Assembly (NCBI GenBank): GCA_023388385.1
Contig: JAEWGK010000023.1
Span: forward strand, 1 to 22,191
Source: Actinomycetes bacterium
GTDB lineage: Bacteria > Actinomycetota > Actinomycetes > Mycobacteriales > Mycobacteriaceae
Reading direction: 5' to 3'
DNA: 22,191 nucleotides
Shown here: positions 1 to 7,428 of the stretch, piece after piece
Layout of the letters: the number at the start of each line of letters is the position of its first letter
Numbering within the stretch: the stretch's first letter is position 1
Notes under the pieces: generated by a model
Told to the model about the DNA's origin: nothing
Database searches by the model: none
What the model saw: only the letters and a program-made list of their open reading frames with translations
Made by a program: the position numbers and the translations under genes

Positions 1-141
1 ACCAGGTGTGACCGAGGCGTCGGCGGCGGGGACCGCCCCGGCACCGACGCGGAGGATCTCCGCCGACGCCGCGGCGTCGCGCTTTCCCCTTCCCGTCAGC
101 GGGATGGCGTCGGCGACGGCCAGCAGGCGCGGCACCGCGTA
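1..141 (-). pseudogene. Displaced C-terminal part of the adenylation enzyme, out of frame with the rest
   Basis: Reading the minus strand from base 141 leftwards gives 47 open codons that look like the natural end of an adenylation domain: YAVPRLLAVADAIPLTGRGK followed by RD. This is the conserved A10 region, with the catalytic lysine codon at 84-82. It is one frame away from the 493-codon upstream reading frame, which stops at 98-96. Inserting one base in the CCCCGTAC run (146-139, minus strand) would join the two into a normal LPRYAVPR junction. The frame has no stop up to base 1, so the protein, or a following carrier or other domain, continues beyond the window. Either this is a real disruption or a sequencing or assembly error in a GC-rich run; the sequence alone cannot decide. 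Confidence 0.7.
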
Positions 142-1577
142 CGGGGCAGCGCCGCCCGGCAGCGATCGCGGACGCGGCCCATGACGGCTGCCCCCCGTTC
201 ATCACCGGCCGCCGATGCGTCGGGCACGAGGAGGCAGCCGAGCGCCCCGTCGACCAGGACGGCATGGGCGGCGGCCACGCCGTCGGCGGAGGCCACGGCC
301 TCCTCGACCACCGCGGGATCCACGCGGTACCCCGACACCTTGATCATCCTGTCGCGGCGGCCCTCGATGACCCAGCGGCCGTCGGGGAGCATGCGGGCGC
401 CGTCGCCGGTGGCGTAGCGGCGGTCGCCCCCGGGCTCGAACCCGCCGGCGCCGCCGTGAACGTAGCCGCGGCCGACCTGCACGCCGCCGATGATGAGCTC
501 CCCGTCCCGGAGCTCATACGTCACTCCCGGCAGGGGCCGCCCGACCGTCACGGGCCCGTCCGGGGTCATCTCCCCGTAGGAGGTGACCACGGTGCATTCG
601 GTCGGACCGTAGCCGTTGAGCAGGCGGGCGCCGGGCAGGGCCCGCGCCCAGCCGCGGATCGCGGCGCGGTCCGGGGCCTCCCCTCCCGCCATCACGAGCC
701 GCACCGGGGCATCCCGGAAGGCGGCCGCCGCGGCGCCGTCGGCGGCCATGGCGGCGCCGACCGCGTTGAACACGCCGGTGGGCAGGCTCAGCACGGTGAT
801 GCCGTGGCGCGTCACCTCCGCGGCGAGAGATGCCGGATCCGTGGCGACGAGCCCGCTCCCGGCGGGCACGAGCGCGCAGCCGGCGTGCAGGGACGTGCCG
901 ACCTGCTCCATCGCCAGGTCGAATGCGGGGTTCGACAGCAGCAGCCGGCGGTCCTGCGGGCCGAGCCCGTAGAGCTCGCAGGTCGAGGTGACGAAGGAGT
1001 CGAAGGCGCGGCGGCCGATGACGGCGCCCTTCGGCCGCCCGGTCGAACCGGAGGTGTAGGCCACGTAGGCGACGGCGTCGCCGGAGTCGGGGGTGCCGGG
1101 ATCGGGGGCTCCGGGCCCGTCGTCCGGATCCGGCGCATCGAACCGGCGCCACGTATCCCGGCTCACCGGCTGCTCCGCGCATGGGCGCACGGCGGCGGGA
1201 CGCGTGCCTCCCGGGTCCGTGCCCGCGCCGCCTGCACCGGCACCCGCGCCGGCCGCACCGGCTTCCTCGCCGGCCGTCCAGCGCACGACGGCGGCGGGCC
1301 GCAGCTCCGCGAGCAGATCGTCCCGCAGTGCCCCGGGCAGATGCGGATCGAGGATCACCGGCACCAGGTCCCTGTCCCACAACTCCGCCAGCGTGGCGCG
1401 GTGCACGTGCGGCACGAGATCCCGGATGGCCACCGCGTATCCAGGAGGAATGGACAGCGCGTCCAGCAGGCGCGCCAGCCGCCCGCGGGCTTCCACTTCG
1501 GCCGTCTCCCCGGGACCGGGCCCGTCGGGCCAATCATCCACGGGTGCACGCTGCGAGTTGTCCATGTTCCCTCTCAT
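96..1577 (-). CDS. Free-standing NRPS-type amino acid adenylation enzyme (AMP-binding), frameshifted near the C-terminus
   Basis: A member of the ANL superfamily, which activates a carboxylic acid, usually an amino acid, as acyl-AMP using ATP. Core motifs in order: A3 TSGSTGRPKG (175-184), A4 NPAFDLAMEQ (216-225, with the Asp that usually binds the amino group), GGE (298-300), A5 NGYGPTE (321-327), A6 GELIIGGVQVGRGY, A7 YATGDG (388-393) and A8 GRRDRMIKVSGYRVDP (406-421). No condensation domain precedes it. The N-terminal lobe is short and carries an Ala/Gly-rich linker at about 103-123. After residue 478 the frame runs into RTRCRACWPSPTPSR and stops, losing the A10 lysine found in the next frame (see 1-141). 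The start at 1577 overlaps the transporter stop as ATGA, indicating coupling; ATG 1565 behind AGAGGGA is an alternative. Substrate not determined; the A4 Asp favours an amino acid. Confidence 0.8.
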   Translation of the reverse strand: MRGNMDNSQRAPVDDWPDGPGPGETAEVEARGRLARLLDALSIPPGYAVAIRDLVPHVHRATLAELWDRDLVPVILDPHLPGALRDDLLAELRPAAVVRWTAGEEAGAAGAGAGAGGAGTDPGGTRPAAVRPCAEQPVSRDTWRRFDAPDPDDGPGAPDPGTPDSGDAVAYVAYTSGSTGRPKGAVIGRRAFDSFVTSTCELYGLGPQDRRLLLSNPAFDLAMEQVGTSLHAGCALVPAGSGLVATDPASLAAEVTRHGITVLSLPTGVFNAVGAAMAADGAAAAAFRDAPVRLVMAGGEAPDRAAIRGWARALPGARLLNGYGPTECTVVTSYGEMTPDGPVTVGRPLPGVTYELRDGELIIGGVQVGRGYVHGGAGGFEPGGDRRYATGDGARMLPDGRWVIEGRRDRMIKVSGYRVDPAVVEEAVASADGVAAAHAVLVDGALGCLLVPDASAAGDERGAAVMGRVRDRCRAALPRTRCRACWPSPTPSR

Positions 1578-2749
1578 CGCTGGCCCCGATCCGGATGCCC
1601 GGCACCGACCACGAACATGCAGGCGGCGATCGCCATGGCACCCGCGGATGCGGCCACCACCCACGCCCCGCATGCCACCGCCGCCGCGGATCCGACGACC
1701 GCCGCCGCCTGCTGGCCGAGCATGAGCACCGCCGACGCCCTCCTCGCGGCACCGGCATCGGACAGCGCTGCGACGTAGAGGCCCGGGATCATGACCGCGA
1801 AGCCGAAGACGGCGCCGGCCGGGACCATCGCCCCCAGGAGGACGGGCACCCAACCGCCGACGAGACCGGCGGCGACGAGGCCCAGCACCACCGCACCGGC
1901 AACCGCGACCGCCCGGGCGGTCTCGCCCAACGACAGCGACGGGCGGGCGAGGGCAACGACAAGCGAAGACCCGATCATTCCCACGGCCAGCAGGCTTGGC
2001 GGAAGGGCGGCGACCCCCACCGTCTCCCCTCGCTCCATCAGCGCGGCGCTCGCGCCGACCAGGGCGGCGAAGACACCGGCGAACATGGACGGGGTCAGCA
2101 GCAGGTACCGCCACGTCACGCCCCACCCGCCGCCGGCCAGGTGCGGCGCGGGAGCCCCGGAACCAGCGGCGTTTTCCGTGCCCGCGTCGTTGACCTGGCC
2201 TCCAAGCAGCAGAAGCAGGACGCCCACGCCGAGAATGACCGGGAACACCAGCCACAGGTACCGTATTCCCGGCCCGGCATCGGCCGTCTTCGCGTACAGC
2301 GGAACGACGAGTGACGCGACGCCGCCCGCGAACGGCCACAGTGCGACGATGCGGCCGAACACCCGCTCGTCGACGACGGCCTTCGCAAACGGCAGAAAAC
2401 CGCCGAGCAGAACTCCAGCGCAGACTCCGACGCCAATCCGGGCGGCTCCGATCACCCAGGCGGGCCCGGCCACGACCGTGACGATCGACAGAAGGGCCAG
2501 CACAGCCGACAGCATCACGATGCGCCGGCCGGACAGGACGTACCCGTACAGCGAGGCGATGAGGCCACCGACGAGCCCGGACAGGTAGGCGGGGGTGCCG
2601 AGCAGCCCCGTCGAACCGAAGGACTCCAGCCAGGAGCCCACGAGCGGGGACACGCCGTTGTCGGTGGACAGGGAGACGATGATGAGCAGCCCGCCGCAGA
2701 GGGCGCTGACCCTTCGAGGATCTCCGTCAACCGCTGCCGCCCGTGTCAC
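1574..2749 (-). CDS. MFS-type transporter upstream of the adenylation gene
   Basis: About 391 residues with some 11-12 hydrophobic segments, for example around ALCGGLLIIVSL, YLSGLVGGLIASLYGYVL, IVMLSAVLALLSIVTVVAG, YLWLVFPVILGVGVLLLLLGG and a long hydrophobic C-terminal half. A loop of about 25 residues (QVNDAGTENAAGSGAPAP) lies at the middle, as in 6+6 MFS proteins. It probably sits in the cytoplasmic membrane and exports or imports a small molecule; no substrate signature is visible. I chose GTG 2749 because AGAAAGG lies about 8 bases upstream; the in-frame GTG at 2758 lies directly against that ribosome site. Its stop overlaps the adenylation start by 4 bases, so the two are one operon, and the transporter may move the product or substrate of the adenylation pathway. 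MFS assignment rests on topology and overall feel rather than one decisive motif. Confidence 0.75.
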   Translation of the reverse strand: MTRAAAVDGDPRRVSALCGGLLIIVSLSTDNGVSPLVGSWLESFGSTGLLGTPAYLSGLVGGLIASLYGYVLSGRRIVMLSAVLALLSIVTVVAGPAWVIGAARIGVGVCAGVLLGGFLPFAKAVVDERVFGRIVALWPFAGGVASLVVPLYAKTADAGPGIRYLWLVFPVILGVGVLLLLLGGQVNDAGTENAAGSGAPAPHLAGGGWGVTWRYLLLTPSMFAGVFAALVGASAALMERGETVGVAALPPSLLAVGMIGSSLVVALARPSLSLGETARAVAVAGAVVLGLVAAGLVGGWVPVLLGAMVPAGAVFGFAVMIPGLYVAALSDAGAARRASAVLMLGQQAAAVVGSAAAVACGAWVVAASAGAMAIAACMFVVGAGHPDRGQR

Positions 2750-2762
2750 GGTGCACACCTTT

Positions 2763-2777
2763 CTTCAGTAGCTGAAG
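2763..2777. promoter_or_regulatory. Perfect inverted repeat upstream of the MFS-adenylation operon (candidate operator)
   Basis: CTTCAG-TAG-CTGAAG, a 15-base perfect dyad with 6-base arms. It lies just upstream of and touching the ribosome binding site of the transporter gene. It is AT-richer than its surroundings and could be a repressor site. No regulator gene lies beside it in the window. Confidence 0.35.
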
Positions 2778-2897
2778 CATCGTTGACCGGACGTTAGCAA
2801 TACCCCTCCGCTGCGGTCCCGCATCCGCAATCGCCCCGCGAACCTTTTACATGCCCGAAACGCAGCCGCGGACGGAACCGACCGTCGCCACGCTCGA

Positions 2898-4586
2898 TCA
2901 CCGCACTTCGCGCTCGCCCACGCCGCATGCCCCGCCCGTGCCCGACCCCGGGACCCGGCTGCCGCCGCCCCCGGCCCGGCCGCGCCGACGGCGGTGCCCG
3001 ACGTCGACGTAACTGCCGCCGCGATCCCCGACGTGCGACAGGTGCTCCGGGTTCTCGTAGACGCGCCCCGGCGAGTAGTCGTCCGCGTCGATCCCCTCCG
3101 GCAGGGAGGCGGGCAGCCCCTCGTAGCGGCCGCGGATGCCCGTCTTCTGCAGGAACGCGCCGATGGCGACGACCAGCGCCAGGGCCACGAGTGACTGCAC
3201 CAGCTGCGGGCGCATCGACGCGTTGAACGCCATCGCAGCGAGGATGACGACGATGATCGCCGTGACCAGGCCCGGGATCCACGGCCACCCCGGCATGCGG
3301 AACGTCAGGCCGCCGGAGCCGGCGAGCTCGCGCTCCAGCTGCGGGCGCAGCCGGATCTGGGACAGGCCGATGAACACGTAGACGAACAGGACGACGGCAC
3401 CGGAGCTGTTGACCAGGTACAGGAAGATGGTGTCCGGCCAGACGTAGCCGGCGGCGATGCAGATGAAGCCCACGATGACGGAGAACAGGATGCCGCCGAC
3501 GGGCACGCCGCGACCGTTGACGCGGGTCATCCACGCCGGGGCGTCGCCGTTGCGGCCCTGGGTGAAGATCATGCGGGAGGCCGTGTACAGGCCGGAGTTC
3601 AGGCAGGACAGCACGGCGACCAAAACGATGAAGTTGAGGATGTCGGCGGTGTTCGGCAGCCCCATCGCGTCGAGTGCGGTGATGAACGGGGAGACCCCCG
3701 CGGTGTAGTCGTCCCACGGCAGGATGGCGGTCAGCAGCGCGGTCGAGATGACGAAGAACGCCAGGATGCGGACGACGACCGTCTGCGTCGTGCGGCGGAT
3801 GGCGTCGGCCGGGTGGGAAGACTCGGCGGCGGCGATGGTGACCAGCTCCGCGCCCGTCATGGAGAAGATGACGGTGACGACGCCGACGAAGATGGCGGAC
3901 ACACCCTCCGGAGCGAAGCCACCGTGGGAGACCAGGTTGCCCAAGCCCGGGTCCGCCGCGTCCGGGGCGCCGGTCCACAGGCCCAGCAGGTACGCCGCGC
4001 CGGCGATGATGAACGCGACGATGACGACGACCTTGATGCCGGCGAACCAGTACTCGGCCTCGCCGAAGCTCTTCACCGACATCAGGTTGACGCCCAGCAT
4101 GACGGTCAGGATGACGACGGCCGTGAGCCACTGCGGGATGCCGGGCACCCAGCGGGCGACGAGCTCGCCGCCGACGACCGCCTCGATGCCGACGACGATG
4201 ACCCAGAAGTACCAGTACAGCCACCCCGTGGCGAAGCCCGCCCAGCGGCCGAACGCCATGCGCGCGTAGTCGACGAACGAGCCCGTCGAGGGCCTGGCGA
4301 CGGCCATCTCGCCGAGCATGCGCATGACCAGGTAGACGATCCCGCCGGCGATCACGGTGGTGACGATGGCCGACGGGCCCGCGACGGCGATGAGCCCGGA
4401 GAGGCCGACGAAGAAGCCGGCGCCGATGGTGCCGCCCATCGAAATCATCGTCAGGTGGCGCTTCGACAGGTCGGTGCGCAGCTCCTCCGCCGGGGCGCCG
4501 CCGTTGGCGCAGGCGGGCGCGGCCCGGCCCGGGCCGGCAGAGGCCGCGGAGCCGGCGGGGCGGCTGGTGGGGTCGGTCGCTGTCAT
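2898..4586 (-). CDS. gabP: GABA / omega-amino acid permease of the APC superfamily
   Basis: A 562-residue amino acid permease with the AAT/GabP-family entry motif SMGGTIGAGFFVG at about residues 49-61 and about 12 membrane segments. Other family-like stretches are GEMAVARPSTGSFVDYAR and FSMTGAELVTIAAAES. It should import GABA or related omega-amino acids by proton symport. The start ATG 4586 has AGGAGGT four bases upstream. The N-terminus has about 35 extra low-complexity Ala/Gly-rich residues, and the C-terminus runs past the last helix through a cytoplasmic tail ending in an Arg/Gly-rich stretch (about residues 525-562). It is divergent from gabT, as expected for a GABA utilisation locus; in C. 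glutamicum the order is gabT-gabD-gabP in one operon, so the arrangement differs here. An asparagine, proline or aromatic amino acid permease of the same family cannot be excluded by sequence reading alone. Confidence 0.8.
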   Translation of the reverse strand: MTATDPTSRPAGSAASAGPGRAAPACANGGAPAEELRTDLSKRHLTMISMGGTIGAGFFVGLSGLIAVAGPSAIVTTVIAGGIVYLVMRMLGEMAVARPSTGSFVDYARMAFGRWAGFATGWLYWYFWVIVVGIEAVVGGELVARWVPGIPQWLTAVVILTVMLGVNLMSVKSFGEAEYWFAGIKVVVIVAFIIAGAAYLLGLWTGAPDAADPGLGNLVSHGGFAPEGVSAIFVGVVTVIFSMTGAELVTIAAAESSHPADAIRRTTQTVVVRILAFFVISTALLTAILPWDDYTAGVSPFITALDAMGLPNTADILNFIVLVAVLSCLNSGLYTASRMIFTQGRNGDAPAWMTRVNGRGVPVGGILFSVIVGFICIAAGYVWPDTIFLYLVNSSGAVVLFVYVFIGLSQIRLRPQLERELAGSGGLTFRMPGWPWIPGLVTAIIVVILAAMAFNASMRPQLVQSLVALALVVAIGAFLQKTGIRGRYEGLPASLPEGIDADDYSPGRVYENPEHLSHVGDRGGSYVDVGHRRRRGRAGGGGSRVPGSGTGGACGVGEREVR

Positions 4587-4814
4587 GGGACCTCCTGAAG
4601 GTGACGTGGGACACGATCCGTGGGGCATAAACTATCCATCGATGAACGATCGGCGTATCGCCAATATGTCGAAATATCCGGCGCCAGCTCACCAGAATGT
4701 CGATGGTCATACGTTCGCGGGGGAATCCATTGTTGGGGGAACCCATCGAGGGCTCCGGCGCCGCCCGACCGCGGCACCGGACGCCGGAGCATCCGACCCC
4801 CGAGAGGAGCGCAC
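4587..4814. promoter_or_regulatory. Divergent control region between gabP and gabT
   Basis: 228 bases, AT-richer than the flanks, that must hold both promoters. Visible elements: a -10-like TAGTTT on the minus strand (4634-4629) for gabP; an imperfect dyad ATCGGCG-TAT-CGCCAAT (4649-4665); a direct repeat ATGTCGA at 4666-4672 and 4697-4703, 31 bases apart (about three helix turns); and a second direct repeat GGGGGAA at 4719-4725 and 4735-4741, 16 bases apart. Any of these may be the site of the PucR regulator encoded at 10095-11582. No good -35 was found for either gene. Confidence 0.5.
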
Positions 4815-6176
4815 ATGACCGTGAACGAGGCCACCGCCAACGCCGCTGGCGACCTGGAGCAGACCCGCCGGCTGACCACGGAGGTCCCCGGCCCGAGATC
4901 GCGGGAGCTCGCCGAGCGCGCGGCAAAAGTACTGCCCAGGGGGCTCGGCGCGAGCCACCGCACGTGGGCCGCGCGCAGCGCCGCAGGCATCGTCGAGGAC
5001 GTCGACGGCAACCTCCTCATCGACCTCGGCTCCGGCATCGCCACCACCACCGTCGGCAACGCCCACCCGGAGGTCGCCGCGGAGGTCGCCCGCCAGGCGC
5101 AGCTGCTCACGCACACGTGCTTCACCAACCAGCCGTACGAGCCGTACCTCACGCTCTGCGAGCGGCTCGTGGAGCTCGCCCCCGGCGACCACGAGAAGCG
5201 CGCCGCCCTCTTCTCCACCGGCGCGGAGTCCGTCGAGAACGCCGTGAAGTACGCCCGCGCGTTCACCGGCCGCTCCGGCATCGTCGTGTTCGACCACGCC
5301 TTCCACGGCCGAACGAACATGACGATGGGCATGACGGCGAAGAACAACCCGTACAAGAAGTCCTTCGGCCCGTTCCCGGCCGACGTCCACCGCACCCCGT
5401 CGCCGTACGCCCTGCGCTGGGAGGGCGGTGCGGAGGCCGCCGCAGACGGCGCCATGAAGCAGCTCGAGCTGCTCGTCGACGCCCAGGTCGGCTCCGACAC
5501 CATCGCCTGCGTCGTCCTGGAGCCCATCCAGGGCGAGGGCGGCTTCATCGTCCCGCCGAAGGGCTTCCTGCCGCGTCTGGCCGACTTCTGCCGCGAGCGC
5601 GACATCCTCTTCATCGCCGACGAGGTCCAGACCGGCATCGCCCGCACCGGCTCCCTGTTCGCCTGCCAGGACGAGGGCGTCGTCCCCGACCTCATGACGC
5701 TGGCCAAGGGCCTCGGCGGCGGCATGCCCATCTCCGCCGTCGTCGGGCGCGCCGACGTCATGGACTCGGTCCACCCGGGCGGCATCGGCGGCACCTACGC
5801 CGGCAACCCGGTGGCCTGCGCCGCCGCTCTGAAAGTCCTGGAAATCGTCGAGCGCGACGGCCTCTGCGAGCGCGCCCGGGCGATCGGCGCCCGCATCGGG
5901 TCCGCCATGCGCGAGGCCCAGGCCGCCAACCCGGCCATCGGCGAGGTCCGCGGCCGCGGAGCGATGATGGCCATCGAGCTGGTGAAGGAGGACGGCGTCA
6001 CGCCGGATGCCGAGCTCACCTCCTCCGTCGTGACGTACGCCGAGGAACACGGCGTCGTCGTGCTCTCCGCCGGCACCTTCGGCAACGTCATCCGCTTCCT
6101 GCCCCCGCTGTCCATCTCCGACGATCTGCTCGACGAAGCCCTCTCCGTCGTCGCCGAGGCCCTCTCCGCCCGATAG
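4815..6176 (+). CDS. gabT: 4-aminobutyrate (or 5-aminovalerate) aminotransferase
   Basis: A 453-residue class III PLP-dependent aminotransferase that moves the terminal amino group of GABA, and in many homologues 5-aminovalerate, to 2-oxoglutarate, giving succinate or glutarate semialdehyde. Visible signatures: STGAESVENAVKYAR (134-148) for PLP phosphate binding, DHAFHGRTNMTMGMT (160-174), EPIQGEGGF (236-244), IADEVQTGIARTG (267-279, the Asp of the PLP pyridine) and TLAKGLGGGMP with Schiff-base lysine 298. Length agrees with actinobacterial GabT. The start ATG 4815 follows GAGAGGAG by about 5 bases; in-frame sequence upstream is non-coding intergenic. It is the first gene of the plus-strand run; gcdH follows after 88 bases that include a GC-rich imperfect hairpin near 6202-6220. 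Substrate choice between C4 and C5 cannot be read from sequence. Confidence 0.9.
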   Translation: MTVNEATANAAGDLEQTRRLTTEVPGPRSRELAERAAKVLPRGLGASHRTWAARSAAGIVEDVDGNLLIDLGSGIATTTVGNAHPEVAAEVARQAQLLTHTCFTNQPYEPYLTLCERLVELAPGDHEKRAALFSTGAESVENAVKYARAFTGRSGIVVFDHAFHGRTNMTMGMTAKNNPYKKSFGPFPADVHRTPSPYALRWEGGAEAAADGAMKQLELLVDAQVGSDTIACVVLEPIQGEGGFIVPPKGFLPRLADFCRERDILFIADEVQTGIARTGSLFACQDEGVVPDLMTLAKGLGGGMPISAVVGRADVMDSVHPGGIGGTYAGNPVACAAALKVLEIVERDGLCERARAIGARIGSAMREAQAANPAIGEVRGRGAMMAIELVKEDGVTPDAELTSSVVTYAEEHGVVVLSAGTFGNVIRFLPPLSISDDLLDEALSVVAEALSAR

Positions 6177-6264
6177 ATCCCCGGCTCGTCCCGGAGGCCA
6201 CGACCGGCCCCGGGGCGGTCCCCCACCCGGCACCGCACCGGTTTCCGCACAGAAAGGTTCCGCC

Positions 6265-7428
6265 ATGATCCACACCCCCACCCAGCTCATCGGCCTCGAC
6301 TCGATGCTCACCGACGAGGAGCGGATGATCCGCGACACCGTCCGCGAGTTCGCGGACAAGGAGCTCCGCCCCCACGTCGACGGCTGGTTCGAGGACCACG
6401 ACATCCCGCGCGATCTCGGCCCGAAGTTCGGCGGGATCGGCGTGCTGGGCATGCACCTGGAGGGCTACGGCTGCGCCGGCACCTCCGCCGTCGCCTACGG
6501 CCTGGCCTGCCTGGAGCTGGAGGCCGTCGACTCCGGCCTGCGCTCCTTCGTCTCCGTCCAGGGGTCCCTGGCCATGTACGCCATCCACCGCTGGGGCTCC
6601 GAGGAGCAGAAGGAGGCGTGGCTGCCCGGGATGGCCGCCGGCGAGACCATCGGCTGCTTCGGCCTCACCGAGCCGGACTACGGCTCCAACCCGGCGGGCA
6701 TGCGCACCCACGCGAAGCGCGACGGCGACGGTTGGGTGCTCAACGGCTCCAAGATGTGGATCACCAACGGCTCCCTGGCCGATGTCGCCGTCGTCTGGGC
6801 CCGCACGGAGGACGGCTACGCCGGCTTCCTGGTGGAGAAGGGCACGCCCGGCTTCACGACCTCCGACATCCACCGCAAGATGTCGCTGCGCGCCTCCATC
6901 ACCTCCGAGCTGGTCCTCGAGGATGTCCGCGTCCCGGACGAGGCCCGCCTGCCCGGCGTGAACACGCTGCGCGGCCCGCTGTCCTGCCTCAACGAGGCCC
7001 GCTTCGGCATCATGTTCGGCGCCCTGGGTTCCGCCCGCGACTGCATCGAGCAGACCCTCGACTACGTCCGCGAGCGCTCCGTCTTCGACAAGCCGCTGTC
7101 GTCCTACCAGCTGACCCAGGCGAAGCTCGCCGACATGGTCCTCGAGCTGGACAAGGGAATCCTGCTGGCCCTGCAGCTCGGCCGCATGAAGGACGCGGGC
7201 ACCCTGCCGCACGAGGCCATCTCGTTGGGCAAGCTGAACTCCACCCGCGAGGCGCTGGCCATCGCGCGGCAGTGCCGCACCCTGCTCGGCGCCTCCGGAA
7301 TCACGACCGAGTACTCCCCGATCCGCCACGCCAACAACCTCGAATCCGTCCTCACCTACGAGGGCACGGCCGAGATGCACCAGCTCATCATCGGCCAGGC
7401 GCTGACCGGAGAGCAGGCCTTCCGGTGA
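6265..7428 (+). CDS. gcdH: Glutaryl-CoA dehydrogenase
   Basis: A 387-residue acyl-CoA dehydrogenase of the glutaryl-CoA subgroup, FAD-dependent, converting glutaryl-CoA to crotonyl-CoA and CO2. It resembles human GCDH as I remember it: GYGCAG and AVAYGL near 68-80, then VDSGLRS with Arg93, equivalent to the arginine that binds the distal glutaryl carboxylate. FGLTEPDYGSNPAGM (132-146) and MWITN (164-168) are flavin-site motifs, and SLRAS is at 207-211. CLNEARFGI is at 241-249, RHANNLESVLTYEGT at 354-368, and the catalytic base is Glu366. Start ATG 6265 has GAAAGG 7 bases upstream. The stop overlaps the next gene's GTG start (GTGA), so it is coupled to the dehydrogenase. Its presence beside gabT is the main reason to think the cluster handles C5 (glutarate) substrates. 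Confidence 0.9.
   Translation: MIHTPTQLIGLDSMLTDEERMIRDTVREFADKELRPHVDGWFEDHDIPRDLGPKFGGIGVLGMHLEGYGCAGTSAVAYGLACLELEAVDSGLRSFVSVQGSLAMYAIHRWGSEEQKEAWLPGMAAGETIGCFGLTEPDYGSNPAGMRTHAKRDGDGWVLNGSKMWITNGSLADVAVVWARTEDGYAGFLVEKGTPGFTTSDIHRKMSLRASITSELVLEDVRVPDEARLPGVNTLRGPLSCLNEARFGIMFGALGSARDCIEQTLDYVRERSVFDKPLSSYQLTQAKLADMVLELDKGILLALQLGRMKDAGTLPHEAISLGKLNSTREALAIARQCRTLLGASGITTEYSPIRHANNLESVLTYEGTAEMHQLIIGQALTGEQAFR

Noticed and set aside
2794..4926. Long open frame of 710 codons antisense-frame to gabP
   Set aside because: Arg/His/Gly-rich low-complexity translation in another frame of the gabP region; it is a high-GC shadow of a gene with clear permease motifs.
6202..6220. GC palindrome between gabT and gcdH as a terminator
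   Set aside because: Only an imperfect stem with almost no loop and no T-tract; the genes are probably co-transcribed, so I left it as a remark under gabT.
4707..6452. 581-codon minus-strand open frame across gabT and gcdH
   Set aside because: Repeated Gly/Val/Asp/Glu-rich composition without domains, directly opposite two genes with complete catalytic motifs.
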